A DNA stretch of 64,000 nucleotides from Symbiodinium natans (GCA_905221605.1 CAJNDS010002183.1:490001-554000), one strand, 5' to 3'; positions 10,530 to 20,441 are shown, counted from the first letter of the stretch. Program-made: numbers and translations. The notes: generated from the sequence alone by a model not told the origin.

Positions 10530-10672
10530 GGGTTCAGGGGTTTAGGGGTTTAGGGGTTTAGGGGTTTAGGGGTTTAGGGGTTTAGGGGTTTAGGGGTTTA
10601 GGGTTTAGGGTTTAGGGTTTAGGGTTTAGGGTTTAGGGTTTAGGGTTTAGGGTTTAGGGTTTAGGGTTTAGG
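10520..10672 (+). repeat. TTTAGGGG then TTTAGGG array
   Basis: Eight-base units first, then seven-base units, with a sharp switch near 10602. Confidence 0.9.
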
Positions 10673-10772
10673 AGGACCCAGAATGGCCCCTTATTACACC
10701 GTTCTTAGGGTTTAGCTTCCCTTATAAGCCCCTTTAAACCAAAAAGGGCACCCTCTTTGTGGCCTAGTTGAT
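10666..10772 (+). mobile_element. MITE-like element, family J copy
   Basis: Contains CCCTTATAAGCCCCTTTAAA and AAAAAGGGCACCCT. Other copies: 21549-21668, 28296-28379, 32312-32403. Confidence 0.55.
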
Positions 10773-10908
10773 GTGCTTGTGGATGTCAGGGTTTCGGGAT
10801 TTCGGCGTTCAAAGGTTCAGGGCTTTGGGGATTTTAGGCTTCGGAGCTTGAGGGTTTTGGGGTTTGCGGGGTTTTGGGGGCTTCGGGCTTAGCAGCGGAG
10901 CTTTGCAG

Positions 10909-11031
10909 GAGCACTTCTGGGCAATCGAATCAGAGATCCTCGTCTTCTTGCAGCGCATGCCGCGGACGGAGGTACCTTGGGCGCGAGACATGTGCCAGGG
11001 CCTTCTTGCAAGAGGGGCCAAGACTCCTGAG
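10909..11031 (+). CDS. Predicted exon, unassigned
   Basis: Acceptor GAGCTTTGCAG, then EHFWAIESEILVFLQRMPRT and WARDMCQGLLARGAK. One of the best exon candidates upstream of the HECT domain. May belong to the same protein; no family recognised. Confidence 0.55.
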
Positions 11032-11054
11032 GGTCTAGGGTTTAGAGTTTAGGG

Positions 11055-11345
11055 TTGATTATTGTTATTATTATTATCATTATTATTAATATTATTATTT
11101 TTTATTATCATTATTATGATTATCATTATTTTAATTATCATGATTATTATTAATACTACTACTTTTTCTTCATATTATTATACGGTTCATAGAATATATT
11201 CATTTATAGACAGTATGTGTATATATATATACATACATATATACCAATAAATAAATCAGTCAATAAATAGATAATTAAATGAACAAATGAATATATGCAT
11301 ATACACATACACATACATGTATATGCTTTATATATATATATATAT
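11055..11345. repeat. AT-rich microsatellite region
   Basis: Runs of ATT/TTA triplets followed by TA and ACAT dinucleotide-rich sequence. No coding signal. Confidence 0.8.
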
Positions 11346-11423
11346 AGACTACAGGGTTTTGAGCTCTCCCGGGATCTGACTAAACCCCATGAACCCTGTC
11401 AGCCCTGCGCCGGCTCCCCTCAG

Positions 11424-11490
11424 GTCTGAGCTTTCCTCGGACCTCGGAAAGTCCCAGGGCGAAGCGCGCTTCCTGAACATCAGGCGCACA
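11424..11490 (+). CDS. Predicted exon, unassigned
   Basis: Acceptor CTCCCCTCAG, one extra base, then SELSSDLGKSQGEARFLNIR. Followed directly by a TTTAGGG array. Confidence 0.5.
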
Positions 11491-11918
11491 AGGGTTTAGG
11501 GTTTAGGGTTTAGGGTTTAGGGTTTAGGGTTTAGGGTTTAGGGTTTAGGGTTTAGGGACACGCTTGTTGGTTCTGAGCAACCCCAAGTCCTAAACCCTAA
11601 ACCCTGTAGACTCTAAACCCTGTAAACCGTAGTAACGCCTTGTAGACCAGCTCAAGCCCCTCTTTGGGAACCCCCAAACAGTAAAGGGACCCTAACAGAG
11701 GGAGGCTCCTACCTCAAACCCTGAACCCCAAACCCTATAAATCCGCGCGTCCCCCCCACCCCCCGCTTCCCCCCGACCCCCCGCTTCCCCCCGATCCGCC
11801 GCTTCCTCCCGACCCCCCCCCCCCCCCCTCCCCCCCCCCCGCCGTCCCCCCCCCGTCCCTCAACCGTCCCTCCCCCCCCCCCACGCGTCGCGTTTCGGTG
11901 CCGGGCCCTTTCTCCCCC

Positions 11919-12058
11919 TGGTTCTTGGGAATGAGGGAAAGAGGGCCCTGTATGTACCCTTTAAGAAATTATATAGGATACTCATTCCCTCATTCCCTCA
12001 TTCCCTCATTCCCTCATTCCCTCATTCCCTCATTCCCTCATTCCCTACTAAGAACCAG
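11919..12058 (+). mobile_element. MITE-like element, family C copy with expanded ATTCCCTC repeat
   Basis: Inverted ends CTGGTTCTTGGGAATGAGGG and CCCTACTAAGAACCAG. The right arm holds a tandem CATTCCCT run. Other copies: 20432-20790, 29243-29390, 48479-48555 (left half), 55653-55793, 59578-59687. Confidence 0.8.
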
Positions 12059-12077
12059 CCATTTCTTTCCTGTGCAG

Positions 12078-12146
12078 GCCGAGCAGGCACGAACAGATGC
12101 CAAGGCAAAGCTTGGGCAGGACTCTCTACGTGCCAGTTGGGCTTGA
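12078..12146 (+). CDS. Predicted exon, unassigned
   Basis: Acceptor TTTCCTGTGCAG twenty bases after a family C element. The frame reads AEQARTDAKAKLGQDSLRAS; stop at 12144-12146. A second frame is also open. Confidence 0.45.
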   Translation, partial: AEQARTDAKAKLGQDSLRASWA

Positions 12147-12203
12147 GGGTTCCCTGAACCCTAAACCCTAAACCCTAAACCCTAAACGCATTGTCATGCG
12201 CAG

Positions 12204-12351
12204 GAAGCACATGCTGAGCAATGCGGCCTTGGCAGTGGAGAGCTACAGCAGCCCTGTGTGGTACAGAGTTGCTTGGGCTGGCACAAAAAACTTGAAAGTT
12301 CGATGGGTCCTGATAACCATCTCCCTGTCCTATATCCTTCTGTCACACTAG
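12204..12351 (+). CDS. Predicted exon, unassigned
   Basis: Acceptor CATGCGCAG, one base, then KHMLSNAALAVESYSSPVWY and RVAWAGTKNLKVRWVLI. Open for about 48 codons. The phase-0 frame is open as well but less protein-like. Confidence 0.5.
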
Positions 12352-12467
12352 AAAAACCATCTATCCGCAACCCCATATAGCCCCATAGCAAACCAGCAGA
12401 AACTTTGTTTAGATACCCCCCCCCCCTATCCCACTTAAATCCAGCCCAGGTTGGACTCTGAACTCAG

Positions 12468-12530
12468 CTGCAGCTGCTTGTGGCAGCTGTCACATGTTGC
12501 GCGTCTCTCAACGTAGCCCCTCTGCTTTTG
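12468..12530 (+). CDS. Predicted exon with hydrophobic segment
   Basis: Acceptor GAACTCAG and donor TTG|GTAACC bracket a 63 bp frame reading LQLLVAAVTCCASLNVAPLL, long enough for one membrane helix. Confidence 0.55.
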
Positions 12531-12635
12531 GTAACCTAAACCCTAAACCCTAAACCCTAAACCCTAAACCCTATTTTTGGATTTAGGGTCTAAGAAGCAT
12601 CGGTTCCGCGTCTGGTGGAGGGGTGTAAGGGTAGT

Positions 12636-12762
12636 CATATGGTCTCTCGGTCCCTACCCCTCCTGTAAAGGGTTCTGAAGTGGGGGCCCTTGGGTTAGGG
12701 TATACAATTGGGGTGTATTCGGGGGGTCCCCTTTTGAGGGCCCATACTAAGGGACCATGTAC
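12636..12762 (+). mobile_element. MITE-like element, family I copy
   Basis: Inverted ends around CATATGGTCTCTCGGTCCCT and ACTAAGGGACCATGTA, with GGTATACAATTG in the centre. Related copy 19358-19472; fragments at 48548-48580 and 53790-53826. Confidence 0.65.
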
Positions 12763-12851
12763 CTACCCTTGGAGTGGGGGGCTGTTATGTGGGGGGGAGT
12801 GGGGGGCTGCTATGTTGAGAGCCGCACTTTCACCGTTCAGATCTTTTTCAG

Positions 12852-12965
12852 GGTCGCACCTTCCGCAGGTTTCCAGCTGTGTGCGGGGCGTGCGCAGTCG
12901 CGTCGTGCACTTGCAACGCCAAACAGGCTGACAACCCATCCAAGAGTGCACAGTTCAAGACTTAG
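12852..12965 (+). CDS. Predicted cysteine-rich exon
   Basis: Acceptor AGATCTTTTTCAG, then GRTFRRFPAVCGACAVASCT followed by CNAKQADN. The cysteines (CxxC and CxC) suggest a metal-binding segment, but no family is certain. TAG at 12963-12965 probably lies past the donor. Confidence 0.5.
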   Translation, partial: GRTFRRFPAVCGACAVASCTCNAKQADNPSKSAQFKT

Positions 12966-13118
12966 GACTTAGGTAGGCCCTTCGGATACTTTCGATCATC
13001 CCTTGTTGGGCTTAATTCTTATGGTTTACGTTTAGGGTTTAGGGTTTAGGGTTTAGGGTTTAGGGTTTAGGGTTTAGGGTTTAGGGTTTAGGGTTTGCTT
13101 CTTTAGGGCCGACCTTCA

Positions 13119-13196
13119 GTCAGACAGGAGGTTTTCTTTGGCGCTGCCTGGGGCGGTCAGAAGATGTGCTCCGGCGGCGTTCACAGTTTTAGAGAG
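13119..13196 (+). CDS. Predicted exon, frame uncertain
   Basis: Acceptor GACCTTCAG. Two frames are open: QEVFFGAAWGGQKMCSGGVH and SDRRFSLALPGAVRRCAPAA. A family F element starts just downstream. Confidence 0.45.
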
Positions 13197-13201
13197 TTCT
13201 A

Positions 13202-13303
13202 GATGCTTAAGAACCCCCAAAAACTCAAAATATTCTTGCTTATAAGGGTAAGGTAGGGATTATTTGGTTTTAGAGGTTGGGGGGTTCTTAAGCAAACAGT
13301 AGG
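13202..13303 (+). mobile_element. MITE-like element, family F copy
   Basis: Ends GCTTAAGAACCCCCAAAA and TTGGGGGGTTCTTAAGC are near-perfect inverted repeats. Confidence 0.8.
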
Positions 13304-13317
13304 TGCTAGATGCTTAG

Positions 13318-13378
13318 ATCTTATGGAGGTCCTCGTGGACCACAGAATACCAGACAAGTTTTGGGACGGTTGGCTTCC
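13318..13378 (+). CDS. Predicted exon with consensus donor
   Basis: Acceptor GCTTAG, then MEVLVDHRIPDKFWDGWL, ended by a full consensus donor CC|GTGAGT. No family recognised. Confidence 0.5.
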
Positions 13379-13492
13379 GTGAGTTTGACAGGCTCATGTT
13401 TTGCGGAGCGCGGCACACCGGTGACGCTCGTTGCCAACGAATACTATGTCTATATATATATATACAGATATACATGATTATAAACCCCACAG

Positions 13493-13565
13493 CGTTTCCG
13501 AGAGCACTCCAGCCCGAAAGCGCGGGGATTCTGAGGCTGACCTAAGCGAATGTTCTGAAGTTTTT
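13493..13565 (+). CDS. Predicted exon, unassigned
   Basis: Acceptor CCCACAG, then VSESTPARKRGDSEADLSEC, a polar segment that could be a linker. Confidence 0.45.
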
Positions 13566-13821
13566 GTCCTCTTGGTTAGCTTCTGTCAACCCTGCACCCT
13601 AAACCCTAAACCTAGGCCCTACAAGCCTTTGCAAACCCTAAACCCTAAACCCTACACCCTAAACCCTAAACCCTAAACCCTAAACCCTAAACCCTAAACC
13701 CTAAACCCTAAACCCTAAACCTTACACCTTACACCTTGAACCCTAACCCTAAACCCTAAATCATAAATCCTAAACCCTAAACTACCCTAAACCCTAAACC
13801 CAGACCTTGAAGCCTCCGCAG

Positions 13822-13928
13822 TGTCGCGTCTCTCATTTTGCCGGCTGCGGCTGCGCCAAGGCGCCCCAGCCCTAGTGCAAGCCGTGTCCACTCGAACTGA
13901 GGACTTCACTTGGCTAGATACCCCCTAA
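13822..13928 (+). CDS. Predicted exon, unassigned
   Basis: Acceptor AGCCTCCGCAG, then RLRLRQGAPALVQAVSTRTE and DFTWLDTP to a TAA. Well flanked by CCCTAAA upstream. Confidence 0.5.
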
Positions 13929-14029
13929 AGAGGGGTTTAGGGTTTAAGGTTTAGGGTTTAAATTTCGGGCTTAGGGTTGAGGGTTGAGACTTTGGGTTTG
14001 AAAAGAGTAAGCTTCAAAACGTCCCTGGA

Positions 14030-14310
14030 CTTACACCCTAAACCCCAAACCTTAAACCCTAAACCCCAAACCCCAAACCCCAAACCCCAAACCCTAAACC
14101 CCAAACCCTAAACCCCAAACCCTAAACCCCAAACCCTAAACCCCAAACCCGAAACCCTAAACCCCAAACCCTAAACCCTAAACCCTAACCCCAAACCCTA
14201 AACCCTAAACCCCAAGCCCTACACCCTGAACCCTAAACCCCAAACCCTAAACCCTAAACCCTAAACCCTAAACCCTAAACCCTAAGCCCTAAGCCCTAAG
14301 CCCTAAACCT
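14030..14310 (-). repeat. Mixed CCCTAAA / CCCCAAA array
   Basis: About forty units with alternating variants, a patchwork consistent with repeated conversion or slippage. Confidence 0.9.
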
Positions 14311-14330
14311 TCAGGGAGCCAGGACCTCAG

Positions 14331-14396
14331 ATCGCCAGAGCGGAGAGCCACGTCCGAATTCGGGGAGATGAGCATGGCTCGGCCTTGGATCTGCAG
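14331..14396 (+). CDS. Predicted exon, unassigned
   Basis: Acceptor GGACCTCAG, then IARAESHVRIRGDEHGSALD. Followed by a TTTAGGG array. Confidence 0.5.
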
Positions 14397-14804
14397 ATTT
14401 GGTTTAGGGTTTAGGGTTTGGGGTTTGGGGTTTGGGGTTTAGGGTTTAGGGTTTAGGGTTTAGGGTTTAGGTTTAGGGTTTAGGGTTTAGGGTTTAGGGC
14501 TAGGCTTTAGGGGTTTAGTGGTTTAGGGTCTAGGGTTCATGGTTCTGGCTTCGCTCTGCACACCTGGTCTAGGGGTTTGGGGATTAGGGGTTTGGGGGTT
14601 GGGGGGTTTGGGGTTTTAGGGTCCAGGGATTGGTGTTGAGGGTTTAGGGCTTAGGGCTGAGGGTTGAGGGTTGAGGGTTGAGGGTTGCGGGTTTGGGGCT
14701 TTGGATGTAGGTTTCGGGCTTAGGGTTTGCTGCTTAGGTTTTGGTCCTTGAGTATATTTTTTACGTGCACTAGGACTCGCCCTTTCGAGCGGTACATGGC
14801 TGTA

Positions 14805-14998
14805 AACCCTAAACCCTAAACCCTAAACCCTAAACCCTAAACCCTAAACCCTAAACCCTAAACCCTAAACCCTAAACCCTAAACCCTAAACCCTAAACCC
14901 TAAACCCTAAACCCTAAACCCTAAACCCTAAACCCTAACCCTAAACCCTAAACCCTAAACCCTAAACCCTAATTAAACCCTAAACCCTAAACCCTTTC
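14805..14998 (-). repeat. Long CCCTAAA array
   Basis: About 27 units, almost all perfect, with a single AATTAAA interruption near 14971 that also appears near 34849 in another array. Confidence 0.95.
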
Positions 14999-15021
14999 TA
15001 CGAAATGTTACGTACATGCAG

Positions 15022-15071
15022 CTGCAGGCACCATAATCCCCAAAACCTGCCGAGCTTCGATCCTGGCCAAG
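15022..15071 (+). CDS. Predicted exon, unassigned
   Basis: Acceptor ACATGCAG, then AGTIIPKTCRASILAK. Confidence 0.45.
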
Positions 15072-15164
15072 GGTGCGGGGTTTAGTGTTTAGGGTCTAGG
15101 GTTTAGGGTTTAGGGTTTAATTAGGGTTTAGGGTTTAGGGTTAGGGTGTGTACTTGGTCCCCAA

Positions 15165-15285
15165 AAGCCCTTTTTGCTGGAAGCTCTTTTGACTCAGTAA
15201 GTAGGGTTAGTACGGTGGCTTATGGGGATTGTAGTAGGGTTTTTAGGTACCAAGTCAAAAAGAGCTTCTAAGTACTTGGGTCTTT
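15165..15285. mobile_element. Palindromic element, single copy seen
   Basis: Left arm GGAAGCTCTTTTGACTCAG pairs with right arm TACCAAGTCAAAAAGAGCTT. MITE-like; no second copy noticed. Confidence 0.5.
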
Positions 15286-15336
15286 TTGTTGGGGTTGGGG
15301 TGGAGGGAAGGACAGTTAGAGTACGAGGTAACACAG

Positions 15337-15426
15337 TAACTACCCCACGAGAGATGCGAGAACCAGAGGCGCAAGGCTTGAGCGATGCCAATTTTGCTGG
15401 TTCGGTTTTAAGTTCTAGGGGTTAGT
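15337..15426 (+). CDS. Predicted exon, frame uncertain
   Basis: Acceptor GTAACACAG. Two frames are open; the preferred one includes REMREPEAQGLSDANFAGSV. Confidence 0.4.
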
Positions 15427-15609
15427 TTTTTTTTTCGGGTTTTATCTGTAAAACTGTAAGAGCCTCTTCCTTATCTGTTGTAGTCTGCATCTATATATAT
15501 ATATATATGCAGAATATTCAGTTTTTTTGTACGACAGTAACCTACAGAAAACAAAAAGGCGTTATAGGTTCTTAAGGCAGGGTCTGTAGTGCCTAGGGTA
15601 GCTTCGCAG

Positions 15610-15708
15610 CCTTGTGGAGCTGGATGGCAAAAAAGGGTTGGGGCCTTCGTGTTCGGCAAGGCAGCTTGCTTGCAGCACCTCCTGTGACACAGTCGGCCTT
15701 GCCAAGTG
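15610..15708 (+). CDS. Predicted exon, unassigned
   Basis: Acceptor AGCTTCGCAG, one base, then LVELDGKKGLGPSCSARQLA and CSTSCDTVGLAKCG. A second acceptor (GCTTGCAG) lies inside. Confidence 0.45.
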
Positions 15709-16091
15709 TGGGTTTACGGTTTAGGGTTTAGGGTTTAGGGTTTAGGGTTTAGGGTTTAGGGTCCTTTTTGAGGCGCAATCCTTAACTCCATAACCTGATC
15801 AGTTGATAACAAGCATCCAAGTCATCCTCTCACCCATGTGCCTACCTTCCTTTGTGGTGCTTTGCTGTAACTTTTTCATCGTTAGCCTTTTTGGGTGTAT
15901 TGGGTATCCTAGTAAGGCAGCTAAAAAAACTATAGCTACCCTCCTAAGTGCAGCCAAGCAATGTCTCCAGTAGTTGGTATGTTCCCTTTTTTCTAACAGT
16001 CCTTAATAGGAATTGTAGTACCCCCTCTTCTAATCCCGATTAAGGATAAGGGGGAACCTCCCAATCCATTAGTATCTATAGTCATGTATTC

Positions 16092-16208
16092 ATGATTCTT
16101 GTTGTCCTCCCGCGGTACTTTCACGAAGGTGACGGGATGGGGGTCGGAGGGCGGGCGGGCACTCTGCAAACCACACAGCCTCAAATTCCACCCCAAGCGC
16201 AATCCTGA
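16092..16208 (+). CDS. Predicted exon, strand uncertain
   Basis: The + frame reads MILVVLPRYFHEGDGMGVGG and continues to TGA at 16206-16208. The minus strand is open too. Located next to a family D element. Confidence 0.4.
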   Translation: MILVVLPRYFHEGDGMGVGGRAGTLQTTQPQIPPQAQS

Positions 16209-16386
16209 ACCCTAACCCTAAACCCTAAGCACCTAAACCCCAAACCCCAAACCCCAAACCCCAAACCCGAAACCTTAACCCCAAACCATAAACCCCAAAA
16301 CCCCAAACCCCAAACCCCAAACCCTAAACCCCAAACCCCAAACTCTAACCCTAAAGCCTATCCTTTCCACCCCAGAAAGAAAGCAG

Positions 16387-16464
16387 GAGCTGCCTCGCGG
16401 CCGCCTTTGCCGCGCCGCCCGGGCTCCTAGAACTTCTCTGTGCAGGCAGAGATTTGGCTCTTAG
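16387..16464 (+). CDS. Predicted exon, unassigned
   Basis: Acceptor AAAGCAG, then ELPRGRLCRAARAPRTSLCR, stop at 16462-16464. Arginine-rich. Confidence 0.45.
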   Translation, partial: ELPRGRLCRAARAPRTSLCRQRFGS

Positions 16465-16501
16465 ATCTACCTTGGGGACTAAATGAGCCCTAAAATTTTG
16501 G

Positions 16502-17110
16502 GGATTTTAGGGGTTTAGGGTGTAGGGTTTAGGGTTTAGGGGGTCGTAAGGGATGTGAACCAGAAGCCCTTTTAGGGTTCGTTTGGGGGGGGGGGGGGGG
16601 GGGGGGGGCGCGGGGGGGGGGGGGGGCGGGGGGGGGGCGGGGGGGGGGGGGGGGGGGGCGGGGGGGGGGGGCGGGGGGTGGGGGGGGGCGCGGGGGTGGT
16701 GCGGGGGCTGGGGGCGGGGGGGGGGCGGGGGGTGGGCGGGGGGGGGGGGGGGGGGCGGAAATCAGGGCCTACTCTGGGTCATGCTATGTACTGCCGACAG
16801 GACCTTGGGGAAACTGGAACCGCAAAAAAGGGTAAGAGGGCACATGAACTGGACCCCACCACCCCCCACCCCGCCCCCCCCTGCACTCCTATCTCCGCCC
16901 CACGCTCCCCCGCCCCCCCCCCCGCCCACCCCCCCCTCCCCCCCCCCCGGCACCCCCCCCCTCCCGCCCCACCACCCCCCCCCGCACCCCACCCCCCCAC
17001 CCCAACGCCACCCACCCCGCCCCCCCCCCGCCCCCCCCCCCCCCTGGGGATTTTAGGGGTTTAGGGTTTAGGGTGTAGGGTTTAGGGTTTAGGGGGTCGT
17101 AAGGGATGTG
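16502..17110. repeat. Direct repeats enclosing a G-rich and C-rich pair
   Basis: The segment GATTTTAGGGGTTTAGGG...GGGGGTCGTAAGGGATGTG occurs at 16502-16557 and again at 17048-17110. Between them lie a G-rich arm (16585-16755) and a C-rich arm (16857-17044) that could pair, with an exon candidate in the loop. Confidence 0.8.
16766..16831 (+). CDS. Predicted exon inside a G/C hairpin
   Basis: Acceptor GAAATCAG, then GLLWVMLCTADRTLGKLEPQ, ended by the donor AAGG|GTAAGA. Family not recognised. Confidence 0.5.
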
Positions 17111-17187
17111 AACTCATTTGGTGCTCAACCCTCAACCCTCAACCCTCAACCCTAAACCCTAAACCCTAAACCCGCTGGGGCTCCCAG

Positions 17188-17292
17188 GTCTTTGCTCAAT
17201 GCTTCCTTCTGCTTTCCGGGCTTGTACAAGCCCCGCCTGGATGCTGGCGGCCTCTTAAACGTGTTCAAGGAGCAACCATAGAGCATCTTTAA
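17188..17292 (+). CDS. Predicted exon, unassigned
   Basis: Acceptor GGCTCCCAG, then VFAQCFLLLSGLVQAPPGCW and RPLKRVQGATIEHL to TAA at 17290-17292. Confidence 0.5.
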   Translation, partial: VFAQCFLLLSGLVQAPPGCWRPLKRVQGATIEHL

Positions 17293-17464
17293 TTATCATT
17301 ATTATTCTTATTATTATTGTTGTTATTATTGTCATCGGTAGTTTTTTCGTTTTGTTTTTTTTTTTTTGTTTGGGGGGGGGGGGGTGTTAGGGTTTAGGGG
17401 AAGGGTTTCAGGCTGGGGGTTGAGGAGGGGGGGTGGGGGGGGGCGTTAAGCTTCGTTTTGCGAG

Positions 17465-17528
17465 GATTTTGGGGGGTCCTCCGAGAGCTCTAGAGCTGGA
17501 TCTTCACGGAGATCTGCCTGCTGCATAA
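17465..17528 (+). CDS. Predicted exon, strand uncertain
   Basis: Acceptor TTTTGCGAG, then ILGGPPRALELDLHGDLPAA to a TAA. The opposite strand is also open. Followed by a TATAACTA microsatellite (17528-17665). Confidence 0.4.
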
Positions 17529-17837
17529 CTATATCTATAACTATAACTACAACTCTAAACATATCTATACCTATAACTATAACTATATCTATAACTATAT
17601 CTGTAACTATATCTATAACTATATCTATAACTATAACTATAACTGTAACTATAACTAATAACCACCACCACCACCACCACCACCCCCCCCCCAATTGAAC
17701 ACTGAACCCTGAACACAAACTGGTAGTCTAAGGTGAAGGCTGGACATGTTGAACTTGAACGTAATTATGTGCGTGCGCAATACAACGTGCCTGATCAGTT
17801 GGATCTAAACCCTAAACCCTAAACCCTAAATCACTAG

Positions 17838-17924
17838 GAGCTGATACAAGCCGAAGATCTCTTCGCTCAGCCGGGGCCCCATGCAGCGCAGCACTGCGTC
17901 AGCGAGTTTCTGGGGCTTCCCCTG
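17838..17924 (+). CDS. Predicted exon, unassigned
   Basis: Acceptor TCACTAG, then ELIQAEDLFAQPGPHAAQHC and VSEFLGLPL, ended by the donor CTG|GTTTAG that starts a TTTAGGG-like tract. Confidence 0.55.
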
Positions 17925-18028
17925 GTTTAGGTTTTTAGTTTTTTGGATTTAGGTTTAGTGTTTAGGGTTGAGGTTTTAGTGTTAAGAGTTTAGGGATTAT
18001 ATAGGGCCTTGGGGTTTCCCAAACACAG

Positions 18029-18142
18029 AACCCAAAACGCTCCCCAACGACGCAAGCGGAGGGGGGAAGAGATGGCGGGAGGGAACGCTTCCCTTGGCCG
18101 GAGTGCACCCCAGGCTGTCCATTCACTCACTCACTTCCCTAA
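18029..18142 (+). CDS. Predicted exon, unassigned
   Basis: Acceptor CAAACACAG, then NPKRSPTTQAEGGRDGGRER and a proline/cysteine-rich tail; TAA formed with the following CCCTAAA array. Confidence 0.45.
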   Translation, partial: NPKRSPTTQAEGGRDGGRERFPWPECTPGCPFTHSLP

Positions 18143-18240
18143 ACCCTAAACCCTAAACCCTAAACCCTAAACCCTAAACCCTAAACCCTAAACCCTAAAC
18201 CCTAAACCCTAAACCCTAAACCTCCTCCGTGCATGGTCAG

Positions 18241-18355
18241 GGTGGAGATGCACATCATCAACTCCGCCTTCGAGGGCCTCAGCGGCTGGGCCAACGACCA
18301 CGACGAGGCACCAGCTTCCACAAATCCCCTGCGAACCTGCTTTTATAAGCCCTAG
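18241..18355 (+). CDS. Predicted exon, unassigned
   Basis: Acceptor GCATGGTCAG, one base, then VEMHIINSAFEGLSGWANDH. The likely exon is the first two thirds; a CCCTAAA array lies upstream. Confidence 0.55.
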
Positions 18356-18599
18356 TCCCCTAAGACCTCCCTAAACCACTTCACTTAACAATCCAACGCG
18401 TCACATGCTGAGGCTGCCTCGTTGGTCCATCGCGATCAACTGCGCGGCTTGTAGACGCCCGAGCTGAGCCTCCCTTTTTTTGGGGGGAGGTTATAAGGGG
18501 GCCGTGAGGGTTTGGGGTCTGCAGGGTTTAGGGTCTATGGTGCTTGGAATCTAGTGGGTTGGGTGGGTTTAGGGTTAGGGGCTGAGGGGGTTGCATTAC

Positions 18600-18985
18600 T
18601 GGAACTAGTTGTTTAGACTTACTTGCCTATAGCCACAAGGGATCTTAGAGTTGAATATTGAAAGGGCGCCGAAGAGCGGTTGAGTATGGATAGTATGGGT
18701 TATAGGGTTTGAGGTTTTGGCTTCGTTCTATATGATCAGGGTTTCAGATGCTGTTTTCTCGGGGTCTGGGCTTGGGGCCTAGAAGGGCCTGCAGGGCTTA
18801 GGGCGGGTTATCTAGCTTTTTAGGGTGTGGAGAGGGCTTGGGGTTTCGGGCGCCAGGGTTCGTTGGTTTTGCTTAGTGTCCTGGCGGTCGATGGTCAAGG
18901 CTTATGTGGGTTTTTGCTGCTTGTTTGGATTTAGAAAATGCAGGGTTGAGGACTTGGGGGGTGTGAGATTTAGGGCGTATCTGTG
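18600..18985. other. Unique stretch without confident gene
   Basis: Contains a Trp/Cys-rich open frame from about 18825, but codon choice and composition look non-coding. Treated as intron. Confidence 0.4.
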
Positions 18986-18999
18986 TTTGTTGGACTCAG

Positions 19000-19064
19000 G
19001 CCCGGACTACGACTTCTTGGCTGACACATCCCACACCTTAAGCTGCAATCCCTGCAACCCATAA
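19000..19064 (+). CDS. Predicted exon, unassigned
   Basis: Acceptor TTGGACTCAG, then PDYDFLADTSHTLSCNPCNP and TAA. Confidence 0.45.
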
Positions 19065-19350
19065 ACCCGATGAGCCCCAAAAGTCCATAAATACAATAAG
19101 CCCTCTAATCCCTCTAAACACTAGAAGCATTACAAGGCTGTAGGCACTATAGGCACTACACACACTACCATATTCACTCTACTAACAACTTTTAGGGCGA
19201 CAAACACCATAGACATTAATAACACCGTCACAGTAAACACTATAAACGCTGCAAACACTAGAAAAAGGAGCTCTGTAAACGCTGTGCAAAAAAAACGCCA
19301 CTAGAAGAAACACTTATAAGCACCGTCAATCCCAAAGCCTTAAACTCTAA
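19065..19350. repeat. Degenerate AAACACTATA-type repeat
   Basis: Imperfect tandem units such as AAACACTATAAACGCT replace the usual telomere-type motif. No coding signal. Confidence 0.6.
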
Positions 19351-19480
19351 GGGTAGTTCCATGGTCCCTTAGTATGGGCCCTTAAAAGGGTACCCCATCT
19401 GTAGCTGTTGTATACCCTATACAAACTAAGGGCCCCTACATCAGAACCCTTTAAAGGAGGTAAGGGACATGAAACTAGTA

Positions 19481-19588
19481 TAGGGGTCAGAATAATTACT
19501 AATTATATCCCCTTCTGGCTTTGTAATTATACCATAATAACCCCCAAAACCCTGTTCTAGATATTAAAGCCCCTACAGTAGCCCTAAA
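19481..19588 (+). mobile_element. MITE-like element, family E copy
   Basis: Shares AGGGGTCAGAATAATTACTA and AACCCTGTTCTAGATATTAA with the other copies. Confidence 0.65.
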
Positions 19589-20112
19589 CCCAATACCCTA
19601 ACCCTAAACCCGAAACCCTGAGCCTTAAGCCCTAGGCCCGAAGCCCTATTCGAATTATCAAGGCCCCTAGAGTACCCTCAGAAAAACCCACAGCTTGATT
19701 TCTGGAGACCCTAAACCCTAAGCCCTAAACCCTAAATCCTAAACCCTAAACCCTAGGTCGGCTTTGCTGCTCTCCCCAGTTCTGGCGGAGCCAGAGAAGT
19801 CAGGTGCCCAATAGGCTCTAGGTGTTTAGGGTTTAGGGGTTAGGGTTTAGGTTTTTGGGTTTAGGGGTTATGTTCTAGGGGTAGTATAGGGGAGTTTATG
19901 GGGGGGTTTAGGGTTTAGAGTTTAGAGTTAGGGCTTAGAGAATACAGGGGTGTTATAGGGGTATGATAAGAGGCTCACTCTTATCTTGCGAAAACAATGG
20001 CTATCTCAGGTGTGAGGGTGCTGACTAGCCCTCATGTCGGTTTAATTGTTTAGGGTTTCGTAATCCAAGGGATGTGCAGACCTTCAAAATCCAAACCCTA
20101 AACCTCAAACCT

Positions 20113-20211
20113 TCGTATCACCTGGAAGTCCCAGCCGGTAAGCTTTCTGGATTGAAGATGCTCGCGCGCACGAAGACAGGGGAACAACTACGGTGCCATT
20201 TCCGTTGTTGA
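20113..20211 (+). CDS. Predicted exon, unassigned
   Basis: Frame SYHLEVPAGKLSGLKMLART then KTGEQLRCHFRC to TGA; a GT donor (GCCG|GTAAGC) would end it early. The acceptor is not clear. Confidence 0.4.
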   Translation, partial: SYHLEVPAGKLSGLKMLARTKTGEQLRCHFRC

Positions 20212-20373
20212 AGGGCATGTGGGTTACTCTCAAGAGACTTCAAACCTCATAAACCCTAAGTCCTACAACCCTTGAACCCTAAACCAGAGGTTCCCTGAAA
20301 CCCGTTAAACCCTAAATCCTGCAACCCTTAAACCCTAAACTAGAGGTTTAGGTTTACTTGCCTGAACTTACAG

Positions 20374-20441
20374 CATTGGGCGCCCAGGCCGCAGCCTTAC
20401 GAGGTGATGTCAAGGACTTACTGTTTGTTAGCAGGGAATGA
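20374..20441 (+). CDS. Predicted exon, unassigned
   Basis: Acceptor GAACTTACAG, two bases, then LGAQAAALRGDVKDLLFVSR. The TGA comes from the first bases of a family C element, so a donor before it (TTT|GTTAGC) is likely. Confidence 0.45.

Noticed and set aside
11960-12055. CATTCCCT tandem run as a CRISPR-like array
   Set aside because: It is a simple 8-base repeat in the arm of a MITE; there are no spacers.
17528-17665. TATAACTA-rich tract as an RNA gene or promoter
   Set aside because: A microsatellite with no fold or motif beyond the repeat.
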